50,489 nt of DNA, from positions 1 through 50,489 of IMG/VR virus record IMGVR_UViG_3300036781_000222; one strand, 5' to 3'. Both the position numbers and the translations under genes were made by a program. This document shows, one piece after another, positions 6,859 through 14,996 of the stretch. The notes under the pieces were generated by a model, which worked only from the letters and a program-made list of their open reading frames with translations, had not been told where the DNA came from and ran no database searches. Origin of the DNA: a virus. How positions within the stretch are numbered: the stretch's first letter is position 1; each line of letters begins with the position of its first letter.

Positions 6859-6972
6859 ATGGTGAGAGTTCAGCGGCGGCGTGGAAGGACACGTCACAGA
6901 TGGGGTCCCAAGCAACACATACGTGCGTCAGAAATGACTTTCGGGAATCTGGTATCAAGCCCAGAACGCTGA
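6859..6972 (+). CDS. Possible small basic protein at operon end
   Basis: An ATG at 6859, one base after the previous stop, opens a 37-residue frame that is very Arg-rich (MVRVQRRRGRTRHRW). It has the ribosome site GGGAAGGA. It stops 4 bases before the terminator hairpin. A basic peptide of this kind could bind nucleic acid, but it may be spurious. Confidence 0.35.
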   Translation: MVRVQRRRGRTRHRWGPKQHIRASEMTFGNLVSSPER

Positions 6973-6976
6973 AAAG

Positions 6977-7004
6977 AACCCCCGACCGCAAGGCCGGGGG
7001 TTTT
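6977..7004 (+). terminator. Rho-independent terminator of the early operon
   Basis: The inverted repeat CCCCCG-A-CC / GG-C-CGGGGG closes on a GCAA tetraloop and is followed by TTTT. It sits immediately after the last small early gene and marks the 3' end of the leftward block of + strand genes. Confidence 0.85.
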
Positions 7005-7162
7005 CAGTTGCACTAACTGGGACACGGTTACCTGCGGGATTGCAGGCCGCTCACCATACGTCTCCCTCTCCGCTCTGTCTCTAACCCATGTTATTGCTAA
7101 CGTCTTATTAACCATCGTCCATTAGGGTGACTGGATCGATTAACTTGGCTGGAGTTGCAGCG

Positions 7163-7480
7163 ATGGTCCAGATGACCCCGCAGGAGTATGAAGAAATGAA
7201 GCGTAAGGAAAATGCGCCAAAGACGACATCATGGCAGCGCGAGGTTGTAGGGAACAGTGCGCGGATAGATATCCCACTTGATGATATATATGCATTGCGA
7301 AAAATTGGGCCAGTGCTGGCCGGCTTGGCAGAGCGCATAACTGCTATCGCACACCGCCATGACATTCCAGAGGGAGATATCCTGATGATGCTACGCTACC
7401 AGATAAGCTATACTGTGAGAGAGATCCGGACGCTCCATGGTGGGGCGAACAAGCAAGGTATTTATCCAAAGAGAAGATGA
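7163..7480 (+). CDS. Small conserved hypothetical protein upstream of HNH
   Basis: Predicted 105 residues from ATG 7163 (MVQMTPQEYEEMKRKENA), with GGAG about 10 bases upstream. The frame is open from a GTG at 7127, which lacks a ribosome site. Helical. A stretch with VLAGLAERITAIAHRHDIP may form a small DNA- or protein-binding domain. It is the first gene after the early terminator, so it probably has its own promoter in 7005-7160, but no convincing one can be read. Overlaps the HNH gene by ATGA. Confidence 0.6.
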   Translation: MVQMTPQEYEEMKRKENAPKTTSWQREVVGNSARIDIPLDDIYALRKIGPVLAGLAERITAIAHRHDIPEGDILMMLRYQISYTVREIRTLHGGANKQGIYPKRR

Positions 7481-7959
7481 TGGTATCAGGACGCAAAAGA
7501 ACTTCATGGGAGACTTTGTTTATCAGACATAGCGCGTACCACACAAAAAATGATTGTACCGAATGGACTGGCACTATTAGTCCGTTTGGTTACGGCGTGT
7601 TGGGACGAAAAATCGACGGAAAAACTAAAAGTATTCTGGCTCACCGATATGCTTGGTACCGTGTCAATGGGGATATTCCAGAAAGAATATGTGTCTGCCA
7701 CACTTGCGATAACCCAGCCTGTGTCAACATAGATCATCTCTTTCTCGGAGATCATGGTGAAAACATGGATGACATGGCCAATAAGGGAAGGGCCAATAAA
7801 AGCAGGTCCGGTCGCATCACAGATGAACAGCGCGAAGAACGAGCGCGTGATTATCTGAGCGGAATGACTAATTCGGAAATGATGACAAAGTGGGGCGTAG
7901 ATTTACAGGCTGTCCTGCAATGGAAGCGGCGATGGAGACATCGACTAGATACGCAATAA
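7477..7959 (+). CDS. HNH endonuclease
   Basis: Predicted 160 residues. The HNH_3-type core lies at about residues 55-105: AHRYAWYRVNGDIP, CVCHTCDNPACVN, IDHLFLGDHGENMDDM and ANKGR. It has the metal-site histidines and paired Cys usual in this class. The C-terminal part (EQREERARDYLSGMTNSEM) resembles a helix-turn-helix DNA-binding tail. Such genes are often free-standing homing endonucleases, or can assist packaging. It overlaps the preceding gene and is AT-richer than its neighbours, which fits recent acquisition. Confidence 0.88.
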   Translation: MMVSGRKRTSWETLFIRHSAYHTKNDCTEWTGTISPFGYGVLGRKIDGKTKSILAHRYAWYRVNGDIPERICVCHTCDNPACVNIDHLFLGDHGENMDDMANKGRANKSRSGRITDEQREERARDYLSGMTNSEMMTKWGVDLQAVLQWKRRWRHRLDTQ

Positions 7960-7976
7960 AATAACCAGCATACAAA

Positions 7977-8046
7977 ATGTTGCGTGGACAACCGGTTTTT
8001 CCCATCTATATACTATGCGAAGGACTTAAATCTTAGTACGCAACAT
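7977..8046. repeat. Inverted repeat ATGTTGCGT ... ACGCAACAT in the convergent gap
   Basis: ATGTTGCGT at 7977-7985 and its exact complement ACGCAACAT at 8038-8046 lie 52 bases apart. They are between the convergent HNH and lysis genes. The AT-rich loop holds no reading frame. The 10-mer GTACGCAACA (8036-8045) recurs at 40090-40099 in the large non-coding region, suggesting a shared protein-binding motif. Confidence 0.5.
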
Positions 8047-8134
8047 CGATAAACCCAGCAACAATCTAACCGACGCAGTTAACCTCACGTCTCAGCGCCG
8101 GGCGGCGTTATCCACCGATCGATCCACCGCAGAT

Positions 8135-8356
8135 TTAGCGCCCCTCCGCACCCCGCAGCGCCTCCGAACAATCGCCATTGACCACCCGATCCCCAGCCTT
8201 GGCCTTCAGCGTCGTCCATTTGTCATGCTGGCTGTTCAGGTAGACCGCATCGGCCGTGGAGAGCTTGCCGACAACGCAGGCGTCATCGATGGCCTGAGCT
8301 GTTTGCTGGATGAAAGAACAGCCGGATAGTGTGATGGCCAGTAGCACCCACTTCAC
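8135..8356 (-). CDS. Small lipoprotein of lysis cassette
   Basis: Predicted 73 residues from GTG 8356 (MKWVLLAITLSGC), with GGGGGATTTAGG upstream. The short signal sequence ends in lipobox LSGC, so the mature protein should be an outer-membrane lipoprotein. The remainder is short and polar. By position, last of the lysis genes, it may be an Rz1-like outer spanin subunit, but it is not proline-rich. An alternative GTG at 8380 would add eight residues. Confidence 0.6.
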   Translation of the reverse strand: MKWVLLAITLSGCSFIQQTAQAIDDACVVGKLSTADAVYLNSQHDKWTTLKAKAGDRVVNGDCSEALRGAEGR

Positions 8357-8586
8357 CCTAAATCCCCCGCCTGATGGCACGCCCGCAGCGTCGCCCGTTC
8401 CCGGCCATAGTCGGTGATCATCCGGGCAACCATGGGGGCTTGCGACTTGATCGCCGCCAGCTCGTCAGCGGCCTGCGTCTGCTCGGCAGCGGTGTAGCTG
8501 ACCGGCCATGGGCAGTCATGGCTGACGGGCTGGAGCTTGACGGGGGTGCAGGCGGTGAGGATGAGGGCGAGAGCGAGCCATTTCAT
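8353..8586 (-). CDS. Small lipoprotein (DYGRER type), possible outer spanin
   Basis: Predicted 77 residues from ATG 8586 (MKWLALALILTACTPVK). It has a signal peptide with lipobox LTAC. The mature part carries CPWPVSYTAAEQ and ends with MITDYGRERATLRACHQ, a pattern I associate with lysis-cassette proteins of alphaproteobacterial phages. Its first residues resemble those of the neighbouring lipoprotein (MKW(L/V)), which could reflect duplication of the signal. ATGA-type overlap with its neighbours. Confidence 0.6.
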   Translation of the reverse strand: MKWLALALILTACTPVKLQPVSHDCPWPVSYTAAEQTQAADELAAIKSQAPMVARMITDYGRERATLRACHQAGDLG

Positions 8587-8798
8587 GCGAAATCCCTCCA
8601 ATCCCAATGCTTCGGAATATATCGGAGGCGCTGAAACCACCGCTGCCTCTTGAAATTCCTCTTCCAGATAGCGCGGCGGTTATAGTGATAATCCCACGAT
8701 CTGACGGGCACCTTGTTCTTGCGGAACATGCGCCAAAGTGGCTTGCCGAATAGATATAGCGTGACTGCCAGCAGCGACAGGTGCGCCCAAATCGACAT
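8583..8798 (-). CDS. Small basic membrane protein of lysis cassette
   Basis: Predicted 71 residues from ATG 8798 (MSIWAHLSLLAVTLYLFG). One N-terminal membrane helix is followed by a strongly basic, aromatic cytoplasmic tail (RRAIWKRNFKRQRWFQRLRY). Start and stop both overlap neighbours. Function unknown; the topology would suit an accessory holin or inner-membrane partner. Confidence 0.6.
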   Translation of the reverse strand: MSIWAHLSLLAVTLYLFGKPLWRMFRKNKVPVRSWDYHYNRRAIWKRNFKRQRWFQRLRYIPKHWDWRDFA

Positions 8799-9028
8799 CA
8801 AAACCCACCCTTCCGCAGATCCGCAATCGTCTGGTCGGTTGTCGCCGCCGCACTCGCAGCCGCCTTCTGTTCGGCCTCCAGCGTCTTCACCTGGGCTGCC
8901 AGGCTGGCCGACCGCTCGGCATCGACGCCATCCTGCTCCTGGACTGCTGCGGCGTTGGCGTCAGATTGGCTGCTGAAGAAGCCCAGGATCTTGTTCAGAA
9001 TGCCGAGGGCGGCCGTTAGCCAGCCCAT
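8798..9028 (-). CDS. Coiled-coil lysis-cassette protein, possible inner spanin-like
   Basis: Predicted 76 residues (MGWLTAALGILNKILGFFSS). A short amphipathic N-terminal segment is followed by a long alanine-rich coiled coil (SASLAAQVKTLEAEQKAAA). Anchor plus periplasmic coiled coil is the layout of an inner spanin, and lipoproteins lie just downstream. However, the hydrophobic segment is short, so this is a suggestion only. Confidence 0.5.
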   Translation of the reverse strand: MGWLTAALGILNKILGFFSSQSDANAAAVQEQDGVDAERSASLAAQVKTLEAEQKAAASAAATTDQTIADLRKGGF

Positions 9029-9381
9029 CAGCTTGCGGGCGCGGTAGTCGCCGGGACTGTCGATGCAGCACTGGCGCCGGAAGTTGCCTGCAGGTTCGCC
9101 ACGGCTGCCTCGATCGCCGAATTGATGGCGCTCAGCACGACCGGAATCCCCTGGCTCTCAAGCGTGGAGACAACGGCAGCGGTGGCAGCCTTCAGCTTAT
9201 CACTGCCGGAACCACCCTGCGCCTCTGCAGCCTGAACAGCGGCGACGGCTGCATTGACCAGTACCGTGCTGCCATTGGTCAGCACGGAATGGATGGCGGA
9301 CGAGAAGAATGCAGCGACCTCTTGCTCGGCCGAGGTGAAGAAGCCCTTGATATCGTTCCAGACGTTATTGAAAAAGCTCAT
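9028..9381 (-). CDS. Hypothetical protein with holin-LLH-like C-terminal pattern
   Basis: Predicted 117 residues. The N-terminus (MSFFNNVWNDIKGFFTSAEQ) is amphipathic. The middle and C-terminal pattern (GSDKLKAATAAVVSTLESQG and INSAIEAAVANLQ) resembles the conserved tail of LL-H type holins. No clear membrane span is present, so it may be an antiholin or a soluble partner. The Ala/Thr/Ser-rich end is low complexity. Confidence 0.45.
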   Translation of the reverse strand: MSFFNNVWNDIKGFFTSAEQEVAAFFSSAIHSVLTNGSTVLVNAAVAAVQAAEAQGGSGSDKLKAATAAVVSTLESQGIPVVLSAINSAIEAAVANLQATSGASAASTVPATTAPAS

Positions 9382-9620
9382 CAGGAAACTCCTTGTTTTT
9401 GTTGAATGGTTTGCGTGCGCGCCTTGGCAACGCCATGCACGATCAGGAATGTGAGCAGGCCAACAGCGGTCTGCACCCAGGTATCGTCAAAGTGCCAAGC
9501 GGCCGAGAGCAGATTGTCATTGACCTTGGTTGCCACCCCGAGCAGCAAAAAGCCCAGGCCCGTGACCCAGGCCTCATTTGCGCCCGGCAGCGAGTTGAGA
9601 ATGGCATTGAGCGCGTTCAT
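9381..9620 (-). CDS. Putative holin (two membrane segments)
   Basis: Predicted 79 residues (MNALNAILNSLPGANEAWVT). Hydrophobic stretches are at about residues 18-34 and 50-65, with a short basic C-terminus (KARTQTIQQKQG). Small size, two spans, charged end and position right after the endolysin gene fit a class II holin. It overlaps the endolysin stop by ATGA. Confidence 0.55.
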   Translation of the reverse strand: MNALNAILNSLPGANEAWVTGLGFLLLGVATKVNDNLLSAAWHFDDTWVQTAVGLLTFLIVHGVAKARTQTIQQKQGVS

Positions 9621-10099
9621 GATTCCCCCATCGTCCGGTGCCAGTTATCGATGAACTGCTGCGCCTTGGCAGCGTCGTCACGAGTATTGTACCACTTAGA
9701 CCAATAATCAGCCATGGCGGAAATATCGTTAACGGTCGGTAATTTAGCGTCGATTCTTAGATAGCGCACCCGCGCCATTGCCGCCGCATATTCGTCATGG
9801 CCGACCAGCCATTCCGCGTCGGACGGTTCGGTCAGGCTGCCGACGACCAGAACCTTGTGTGCCAGATCCGGACGATAGACGAGATAGTTGACCCAGCAGT
9901 CGTGGTGGGTCGCCGGCTCCATCTGGAACAGCCCGAGCGCCGGACCATCGCCAAGCTGCCGCCGATGCACGAGGCCGGATTCCTGGATGGCTGTGCCGAG
10001 CAGCAACTGGCCTGCGGCCTCCGACCAGGCGCCGATTGCCTCGCAGGCCGGCTGGATGATGGTCCGGAGGAACGTCTCTGCTGCGACCTTAGTGACCAC
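9617..10099 (-). CDS. Endolysin, lytic transglycosylase type
   Basis: Predicted 160 residues from GTG 10099, which overlaps the upstream TAA and is preceded by AGGTGG. The core LLLGTAIQESGL followed by GPALGLFQMEPATHHDCW matches the Glu-Ser and G-L-F-Q-M motifs of the SLT/goose-lysozyme fold; the Glu of QESG is the likely catalytic acid. The C-terminus AMADYWSKWYNT then FIDNWHRTM is typical of this phage endolysin group. It should cleave peptidoglycan once the holin opens the membrane. No signal peptide. Confidence 0.85.
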   Translation of the reverse strand: MVTKVAAETFLRTIIQPACEAIGAWSEAAGQLLLGTAIQESGLVHRRQLGDGPALGLFQMEPATHHDCWVNYLVYRPDLAHKVLVVGSLTEPSDAEWLVGHDEYAAAMARVRYLRIDAKLPTVNDISAMADYWSKWYNTRDDAAKAQQFIDNWHRTMGES

Positions 10100-10400
10100 G
10101 GAACCACCTATCGAAGAAGCCGCCGGCAGCGACCAAGCCGACAGCCGCGGCACCTTTCCAGATCAGCGCCACGACATTGCCGACCGCGCGTTGTTCGGTC
10201 CGGGTCTGCTGCAATGACCGCATCTCGTTCCTGAGTGCCCCAACCTCGACCTGCATGCCGACCAGAGGCGCCATTGCTCCCTTCAGCTCGACCAGTTCGA
10301 TATAGAGTCGCTGCATCTCGCCGCGGGCCTCATGGCGATATTTGGTGTTCTCGTCGTCGATGCGGCGGATATCGTCGCGGAGCTGGTCGGTTTCGGTCAT
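10089..10400 (-). CDS. Coiled-coil protein with C-terminal membrane anchor
   Basis: Predicted 103 residues from ATG 10400 (MTETDQLRDDIRRIDDEN), a TAATG overlap with the gene before. Residues 5-70 are a charged coiled coil. Residues about 78-96 (ALIWKGAAAVGLVAAGG) form one membrane helix, and the last residues are basic. It lies between a similar protein and the endolysin, so it is probably part of lysis. Confidence 0.6.
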   Translation of the reverse strand: MTETDQLRDDIRRIDDENTKYRHEARGEMQRLYIELVELKGAMAPLVGMQVEVGALRNEMRSLQQTRTEQRAVGNVVALIWKGAAAVGLVAAGGFFDRWFRGH

Positions 10401-10693
10401 TACCCACCCCACACGATATGAATGTTCGGCGTGATGAGCCACGCGAAGATGCCGGCGATGGCAAGACCAATCACCCAAATGAGCTTGCTGATGATGCTGG
10501 CGCCCCGGATGGTTCCATCGGTCTGGGCCTTGACAATTTCCAGCGTGTTAATCCGTCTATCATGGCCATTCAGCCGCGTATTGATTTCGCTCTTGGCGTC
10601 GCGTAGATCGCGGTCAAATCCGTCCATTCTGGTCAACACCGCCTGGAGCATACCCTTCATCTCTCCGAGCATGTGCAAAACCGATTCATCCAT
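10400..10693 (-). CDS. XhlA-like coiled-coil membrane protein, putative lysis accessory
   Basis: Predicted 97 residues (MDESVLHMLGEMKGMLQAV). The coiled coil covers residues 5-60, followed by a single membrane segment (LIWVIGLAIAGIFAWLI) and a short tail. This architecture is that of haemolysin XhlA-like holin partners. Two proteins of the same layout stand in tandem here. Confidence 0.6.
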   Translation of the reverse strand: MDESVLHMLGEMKGMLQAVLTRMDGFDRDLRDAKSEINTRLNGHDRRINTLEIVKAQTDGTIRGASIISKLIWVIGLAIAGIFAWLITPNIHIVWGG

Positions 10694-10717
10694 TATACAA
10701 GCCTCAAATGGTTGATC

Positions 10718-12250
10718 TTAGATACGGCGCCAATCAATGAAGCCAACGCCCTTATAGGACGTGCTTTGAGTTGCTGCCGAAGCCCGATGACGGACCTGCG
10801 ACGACGTATTAGTCGTTATCGTTAGTTGTGCCGCGCTCGTACCGATGGCGCTTGCTGAACCGGCCATAAGATTGCCACTTGAAAGAGCCACTGCCGCATC
10901 GTCTGGGCTATCTGGGCTGGAAACCAAAACGGATTGGGCTGCCGCTGTCGTCACCGCCATTCCCGCATTAATGATGACATCGCATTTGAGACCACCGGGA
11001 ACAGGAACTGATATTAGCGTACCCGTTGTCGGTGCCGCGCCGCTGAAGATAAATTGTGTCGCTGCGAAGAGAAATTTATAACCACCGCCCGCTACCTCGA
11101 TTGCAGTACCGCCAAGAGGATTGCCGGATGAATCGGTCAGGATCGAGAAGTTGTATCGATAGAACGTGTATCCGCTCGGCAGCGTCGGCGTCAGTGACGT
11201 GCTGGCAAAACTGGTCTCGCCGCTCGATCCCCAGATTTCAAATAAATGGATCGTAGAGCTGTTCGGCAGCGTCGTGCCGCCTTGATAGCCATTGGCCGCA
11301 TTGCCATTGCTGACGGCCCAGCTATGCCCGGCTGATGTGATGCTGCTTGCGCCCGTACTGTCGGTGCAGGAACCGGCTGAGATAGTGACAGCGCCTGTCG
11401 TGCTAGTGCCATTGATGGCGGTTGGCAAGAGGCCGGTGATGAATAGCGGCGGCGTCGTCACTGATGTGCTTGGAGCCGACACAAGCAACATATTGGCGCC
11501 GTCATATAGCGTCAGCATCGGCTGGCCGCTGATGATATATCCAGATGACGGATTGGCTCCGAACACGGTCTTGATCGACTTAGCGCCCTTGCCGTTGATG
11601 TTAACCGTTGCGGCGCCGGTATTGGCGAATGATGCAATCCAGGGGTAAACTTGGCCAGCGCGCAAAGCCGAGATAGCCGGGCTGTAGGTAACGACATAGG
11701 CATTGGCGCTGCCGGTGGAGGTGACGGCAGCCGGCACGTCATCGGCCAGCGCCTGGGTCAGATTCACAGCCAGCTTCAGCGGCGACACGATACGCGTGTC
11801 ATCGGTCCCGGTATTCGTCTCTGTCTGCGTCGCGATCTCAGCAACGCCCGCCGCTGTCTCACTGGCAGGCACGACAGTGAAGGCCAAGGTGGTCTGTTCA
11901 AATTCAATCGGGTCTTGCGCAATGACGAATGGCATCAATGTCGTCACAGCCCACCAGGTCGCGGCCTGGCCGCCAGCAAAGATAAACACCAGCGTGCCAG
12001 TGGTAGCGTCTCTTTCCCCATCGAAATCAGGCTCGCGTTGCCAGGCCGTGGTCTGCGCTGTATAAATGCCGTTCTCGACTGCGTTACTTTGGTTCTTGAC
12101 CAGCACGCGATCATTGGCCGCGAGCGCCACGCCATCGACGGTCTGCAATCCGGAGAGTGTCAGGTTGCCCAAACTGCCGGCGCGACAGGCGGTCTTCACT
12201 GCCTCGCTGGTCGAGATTCCGTCAATCCTATCAATCTGTGTGCTCGGCAT
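10718..12250 (-). CDS. Tail fibre / tail spike protein
   Basis: Predicted 510 residues, Ser/Thr/Gly/Ala-rich as expected for a beta-structured fibre. Residues 22-90 hold a module (TVDGVALAANDRVLVK, then ENGIYTAQ, W.REPD.D) also present in the larger fibre at 35139-37769. The rest consists of repetitive short strands, and the C-terminus (YKGVGFIDWRR) may be the receptor end. It is the last gene of the virion block before lysis. No depolymerase or peptidase site is recognised. Confidence 0.75.
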   Translation of the reverse strand: MPSTQIDRIDGISTSEAVKTACRAGSLGNLTLSGLQTVDGVALAANDRVLVKNQSNAVENGIYTAQTTAWQREPDFDGERDATTGTLVFIFAGGQAATWWAVTTLMPFVIAQDPIEFEQTTLAFTVVPASETAAGVAEIATQTETNTGTDDTRIVSPLKLAVNLTQALADDVPAAVTSTGSANAYVVTYSPAISALRAGQVYPWIASFANTGAATVNINGKGAKSIKTVFGANPSSGYIISGQPMLTLYDGANMLLVSAPSTSVTTPPLFITGLLPTAINGTSTTGAVTISAGSCTDSTGASSITSAGHSWAVSNGNAANGYQGGTTLPNSSTIHLFEIWGSSGETSFASTSLTPTLPSGYTFYRYNFSILTDSSGNPLGGTAIEVAGGGYKFLFAATQFIFSGAAPTTGTLISVPVPGGLKCDVIINAGMAVTTAAAQSVLVSSPDSPDDAAVALSSGNLMAGSASAIGTSAAQLTITTNTSSQVRHRASAATQSTSYKGVGFIDWRRI

Positions 12251-12252
12251 GC

Positions 12253-14823
12253 TTAGCCCCCGTATCTCACTGCATATTGGCTTGGCGGTAAAATATACTC
12301 GCTCTGATTCTGGTCCTTGACCCGGCTTTCCATGCGCCGAAGATAGCCGGGATTGGCTGCCTCTTGCAGTCCATAGAAGACCAGATAATCCATCGCCGCC
12401 TTGGTCCAGAGCAGGTTTTGAAATGGCAGGTTGTTCTTGATCGTCCGCACCGCATCGGCGCGAAAGCGCGTGAAGTCGTGCGCGGTCGCGGCGTCCTGGA
12501 GTTCGGATTTCATGCGGTAGAGATCGGCGACCTGTCCCATGATCGGACCGCCGAAGGTCTCGGCCAAGCCGCCGCCATAGCGATTCGTATCGCCGAATAG
12601 GAAGTCGCCATAGATACCGAGACCACCGCCCTGGAGCATGGCAGCGATCGTCTGCTTCTTGGCCTCTTCCACGTCCTGCGGCAGATGCTGGATCTTGCCA
12701 GATAGCAGCGACTTGATCTGGATTGCCGCCCAGCCCATCGCCGTGGTGCCGGTAATCAGGAGTGCCAGGCCGGGATAATCGATCCCACCGCCCCGGGTGA
12801 ACTCACGCAGGAACTGCCGTCGCGCCGCCGAGATGCCAAAGCCCTTAAACTGCATGAAAGCGCGCACCGCCTCACCGGCTACTGTCCCCGTGCTCAAGCC
12901 GCCGCTGGTCACGGCGCGCTCGAAGGCGCCGGGCTGGTTGACGGCTTCGTCAGCGAGGTCGGTGAAATAGGTGCCGAGGCTGGAGGCGATATCCTCGCGG
13001 GCGCGGGCGATCTTGGTGGGTGTGGAGCCGTCTCCGACATAGGCCGCCAACACCTCATCCGGCAACCGCTCCACCCCATCCGTCGTCAAGTAGCGGCGTC
13101 CACCTTTGTCGAACAGCTCAGCCTGCCGCACCACGTCCCACTCGCGTGTGCCCAGCCCATAGCGCTCCAGGTTGGCCTGGAGCTGGCGCGGCACCGCGTC
13201 CCACTCCTGCCCCGCTAGTTGACCCATCTTCCAGCTCGCCGCCTCGGCGACCCCGGCGCGCATGTTGTCAGTCCACCAGCGAATGCCGGTCATGCCCATG
13301 AAGGAATTCAGCGTCTTTGACATGGCGCCGCGGGCGCCATCTTCCGCTGTGAACCTCGCGCCGAGATTGGCGGTAGTGCCTTCCAGCATGACGCCCAATT
13401 GTTCCAGCAGCTCGTCGCGATCCTCACGACTCAGCGCCCCGCCGCCGATCGCCTGCAACTGATGCAAGACAGCTTCCGGATAAGAGAGGCCTGCATAGCG
13501 GAGTGTGCTAGCGGTGATCGGCACATCGGTGACCGCCGAGGCCAGCACCATGCCCAGGCTCTTCAGCGTATTCAGGCCCCTCAGCCCCTGGCCGAGCATG
13601 GCGAGGGTGGGATTGCCGCCGACATTGGCGGTGCCGTTGACCTGCTTGAACAGCGCCTTGGACCAGGAGCCGGACAGCTTGTCAGTCGCCTTGAAATCAC
13701 CCCGGTCGCGGGCCTTCTCCATGGTATCAGACAGGGTTTTATCGAACATCGCCTCTGGATTGGTACCCCAGGTCCGCATCAGCGCCGTGTTCTTGGCCGC
13801 CCGCTCCAGGCCATGGGTGACGCTTTCCAGCATCGTGCCGTGGCCATAGAGCCGATGGTATTCCATCATCTCGGCCGGCCCTTTGAAATGGATCGAGCGA
13901 TGGGCGCTGGCCTTCTTGGCGCGGTTGGCCGGTCCCTTGAAGCCCATCAAGAAATCATCGGCGCCGCGCTCGGCGGTGTGCTTGCCGCTGGCGAGCGCAT
14001 TAAAGACGTATTCCAGATAGGCGCGGATGGCCTTGGGATCGCCGGGGTTGTCAAAAGTCTTGTCGTGATCGACCAGGCGCAGGAAGTCCTGGCTCCACTT
14101 CTGGAAATTGCGCTCCCAGTCATAGACCGCTGTCGGCGAGCGATCGGCCAGGGTACGGCCCGCTGCCCAGCGGATTTTCATCATGTCGTGGTCTTGTCGC
14201 ATGACATAGCCGGGGATGCGGCCGATCCAGGCCCCGGCCTTGTTCTGCATCACCCGGCCCATCTCAGTTGCCTGGGCGATGATCCGCGCCGCCTCTTGCG
14301 CCTGGGCGGTCCCGAGCGGTGGCAGATTGGGATTGTCCGGCTCAGTCAGGCGCCAGATTTCAGCGGCGACCGAATCCTCAAAATCGTGATCGCGGAACAG
14401 CTTGAGCAGCCCCTTATCCGAAAGGGCGCGGAGATAGGGACTGACAAGCTTGGCCACCAGGGACTTGCCCTGGGCATCGACCGAGCGCGCCACGCCCCAG
14501 CCGCCGCCCGTGCGACCGACATTGATGGCATTGATAGTCTTCTGCTCGGAACCAACGTTCCGGCTCAGCGTTTCATCAATCTTGATCTTGGCCAGCACAT
14601 TGATTGCCCGCTGGCGCTTCTCGATAATCGCCGCGATCTTCTCGGCCGTGGCAAGATCGCGGGCGACAGCGCTGGCTGCCGTCTCGCGGTCCTCCAATGG
14701 ATTCTGCCGCATGCGCTTGGCGATCGCCGAGTCGGCATCGTCCAGGGCCTGCTGGGCGTCGTCTGCTGAAAGAGCGTCGCCGCTGGCCTTGACGATCTCC
14801 GCTATACAGTTTTCGTAGGCCAC
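12253..14823 (-). CDS. Large internal virion / DNA-ejection protein
   Basis: Predicted 856 residues. Long, helical and charged at the N-terminus (DAQQALDDADSAIAKRMRQ). A few hydrophobic stretches occur around residues 420-450 and 690-720, the latter with GLALLITGTTAMGWAAI. The C-terminal block NLLWTKAAMDYLVFYGLQEA then RRMESRVKDQNQSEY is characteristic of the last internal core protein of T7-like podoviruses. By family role it is injected with the DNA to span the envelope. A 456-residue + strand frame inside it is a high-GC shadow. Confidence 0.75.
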   Translation of the reverse strand: MAYENCIAEIVKASGDALSADDAQQALDDADSAIAKRMRQNPLEDRETAASAVARDLATAEKIAAIIEKRQRAINVLAKIKIDETLSRNVGSEQKTINAINVGRTGGGWGVARSVDAQGKSLVAKLVSPYLRALSDKGLLKLFRDHDFEDSVAAEIWRLTEPDNPNLPPLGTAQAQEAARIIAQATEMGRVMQNKAGAWIGRIPGYVMRQDHDMMKIRWAAGRTLADRSPTAVYDWERNFQKWSQDFLRLVDHDKTFDNPGDPKAIRAYLEYVFNALASGKHTAERGADDFLMGFKGPANRAKKASAHRSIHFKGPAEMMEYHRLYGHGTMLESVTHGLERAAKNTALMRTWGTNPEAMFDKTLSDTMEKARDRGDFKATDKLSGSWSKALFKQVNGTANVGGNPTLAMLGQGLRGLNTLKSLGMVLASAVTDVPITASTLRYAGLSYPEAVLHQLQAIGGGALSREDRDELLEQLGVMLEGTTANLGARFTAEDGARGAMSKTLNSFMGMTGIRWWTDNMRAGVAEAASWKMGQLAGQEWDAVPRQLQANLERYGLGTREWDVVRQAELFDKGGRRYLTTDGVERLPDEVLAAYVGDGSTPTKIARAREDIASSLGTYFTDLADEAVNQPGAFERAVTSGGLSTGTVAGEAVRAFMQFKGFGISAARRQFLREFTRGGGIDYPGLALLITGTTAMGWAAIQIKSLLSGKIQHLPQDVEEAKKQTIAAMLQGGGLGIYGDFLFGDTNRYGGGLAETFGGPIMGQVADLYRMKSELQDAATAHDFTRFRADAVRTIKNNLPFQNLLWTKAAMDYLVFYGLQEAANPGYLRRMESRVKDQNQSEYILPPSQYAVRYGG

Positions 14824-14996
14824 AACGCCAACCCCCAGAACAGCGCGCCAGAACTACCTATGGTGAAAATATACCACAGGAGTAGCAAGATATCCGATGA
14901 CGAAACAAGGTTAACCGCAGCCGGAATGGAAAATAATCCCCAGGTGGTGCCCAGGGCGTAGATGCCGCTCACCACGGCGGCGATGATCATTCTCAT
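14802..14996 (-). CDS. Small two-pass membrane protein
   Basis: Predicted 64 residues (MRMIIAAVVSGIYALGT). Two or three hydrophobic segments fill almost the entire sequence. Start and end overlap the two flanking internal virion genes, so translation is coupled. Function unknown; an integral membrane protein between two ejection proteins is unexpected. Confidence 0.6.
   Translation of the reverse strand: MRMIIAAVVSGIYALGTTWGLFSIPAAVNLVSSSDILLLLWYIFTIGSSGALFWGLALWPTKTV

Noticed and set aside
13399-14769. 456-residue + strand frame
   Set aside because: Antisense to the 856-residue internal virion protein. It has no ribosome site or recognisable domain, and long antisense frames are expected at this GC content.
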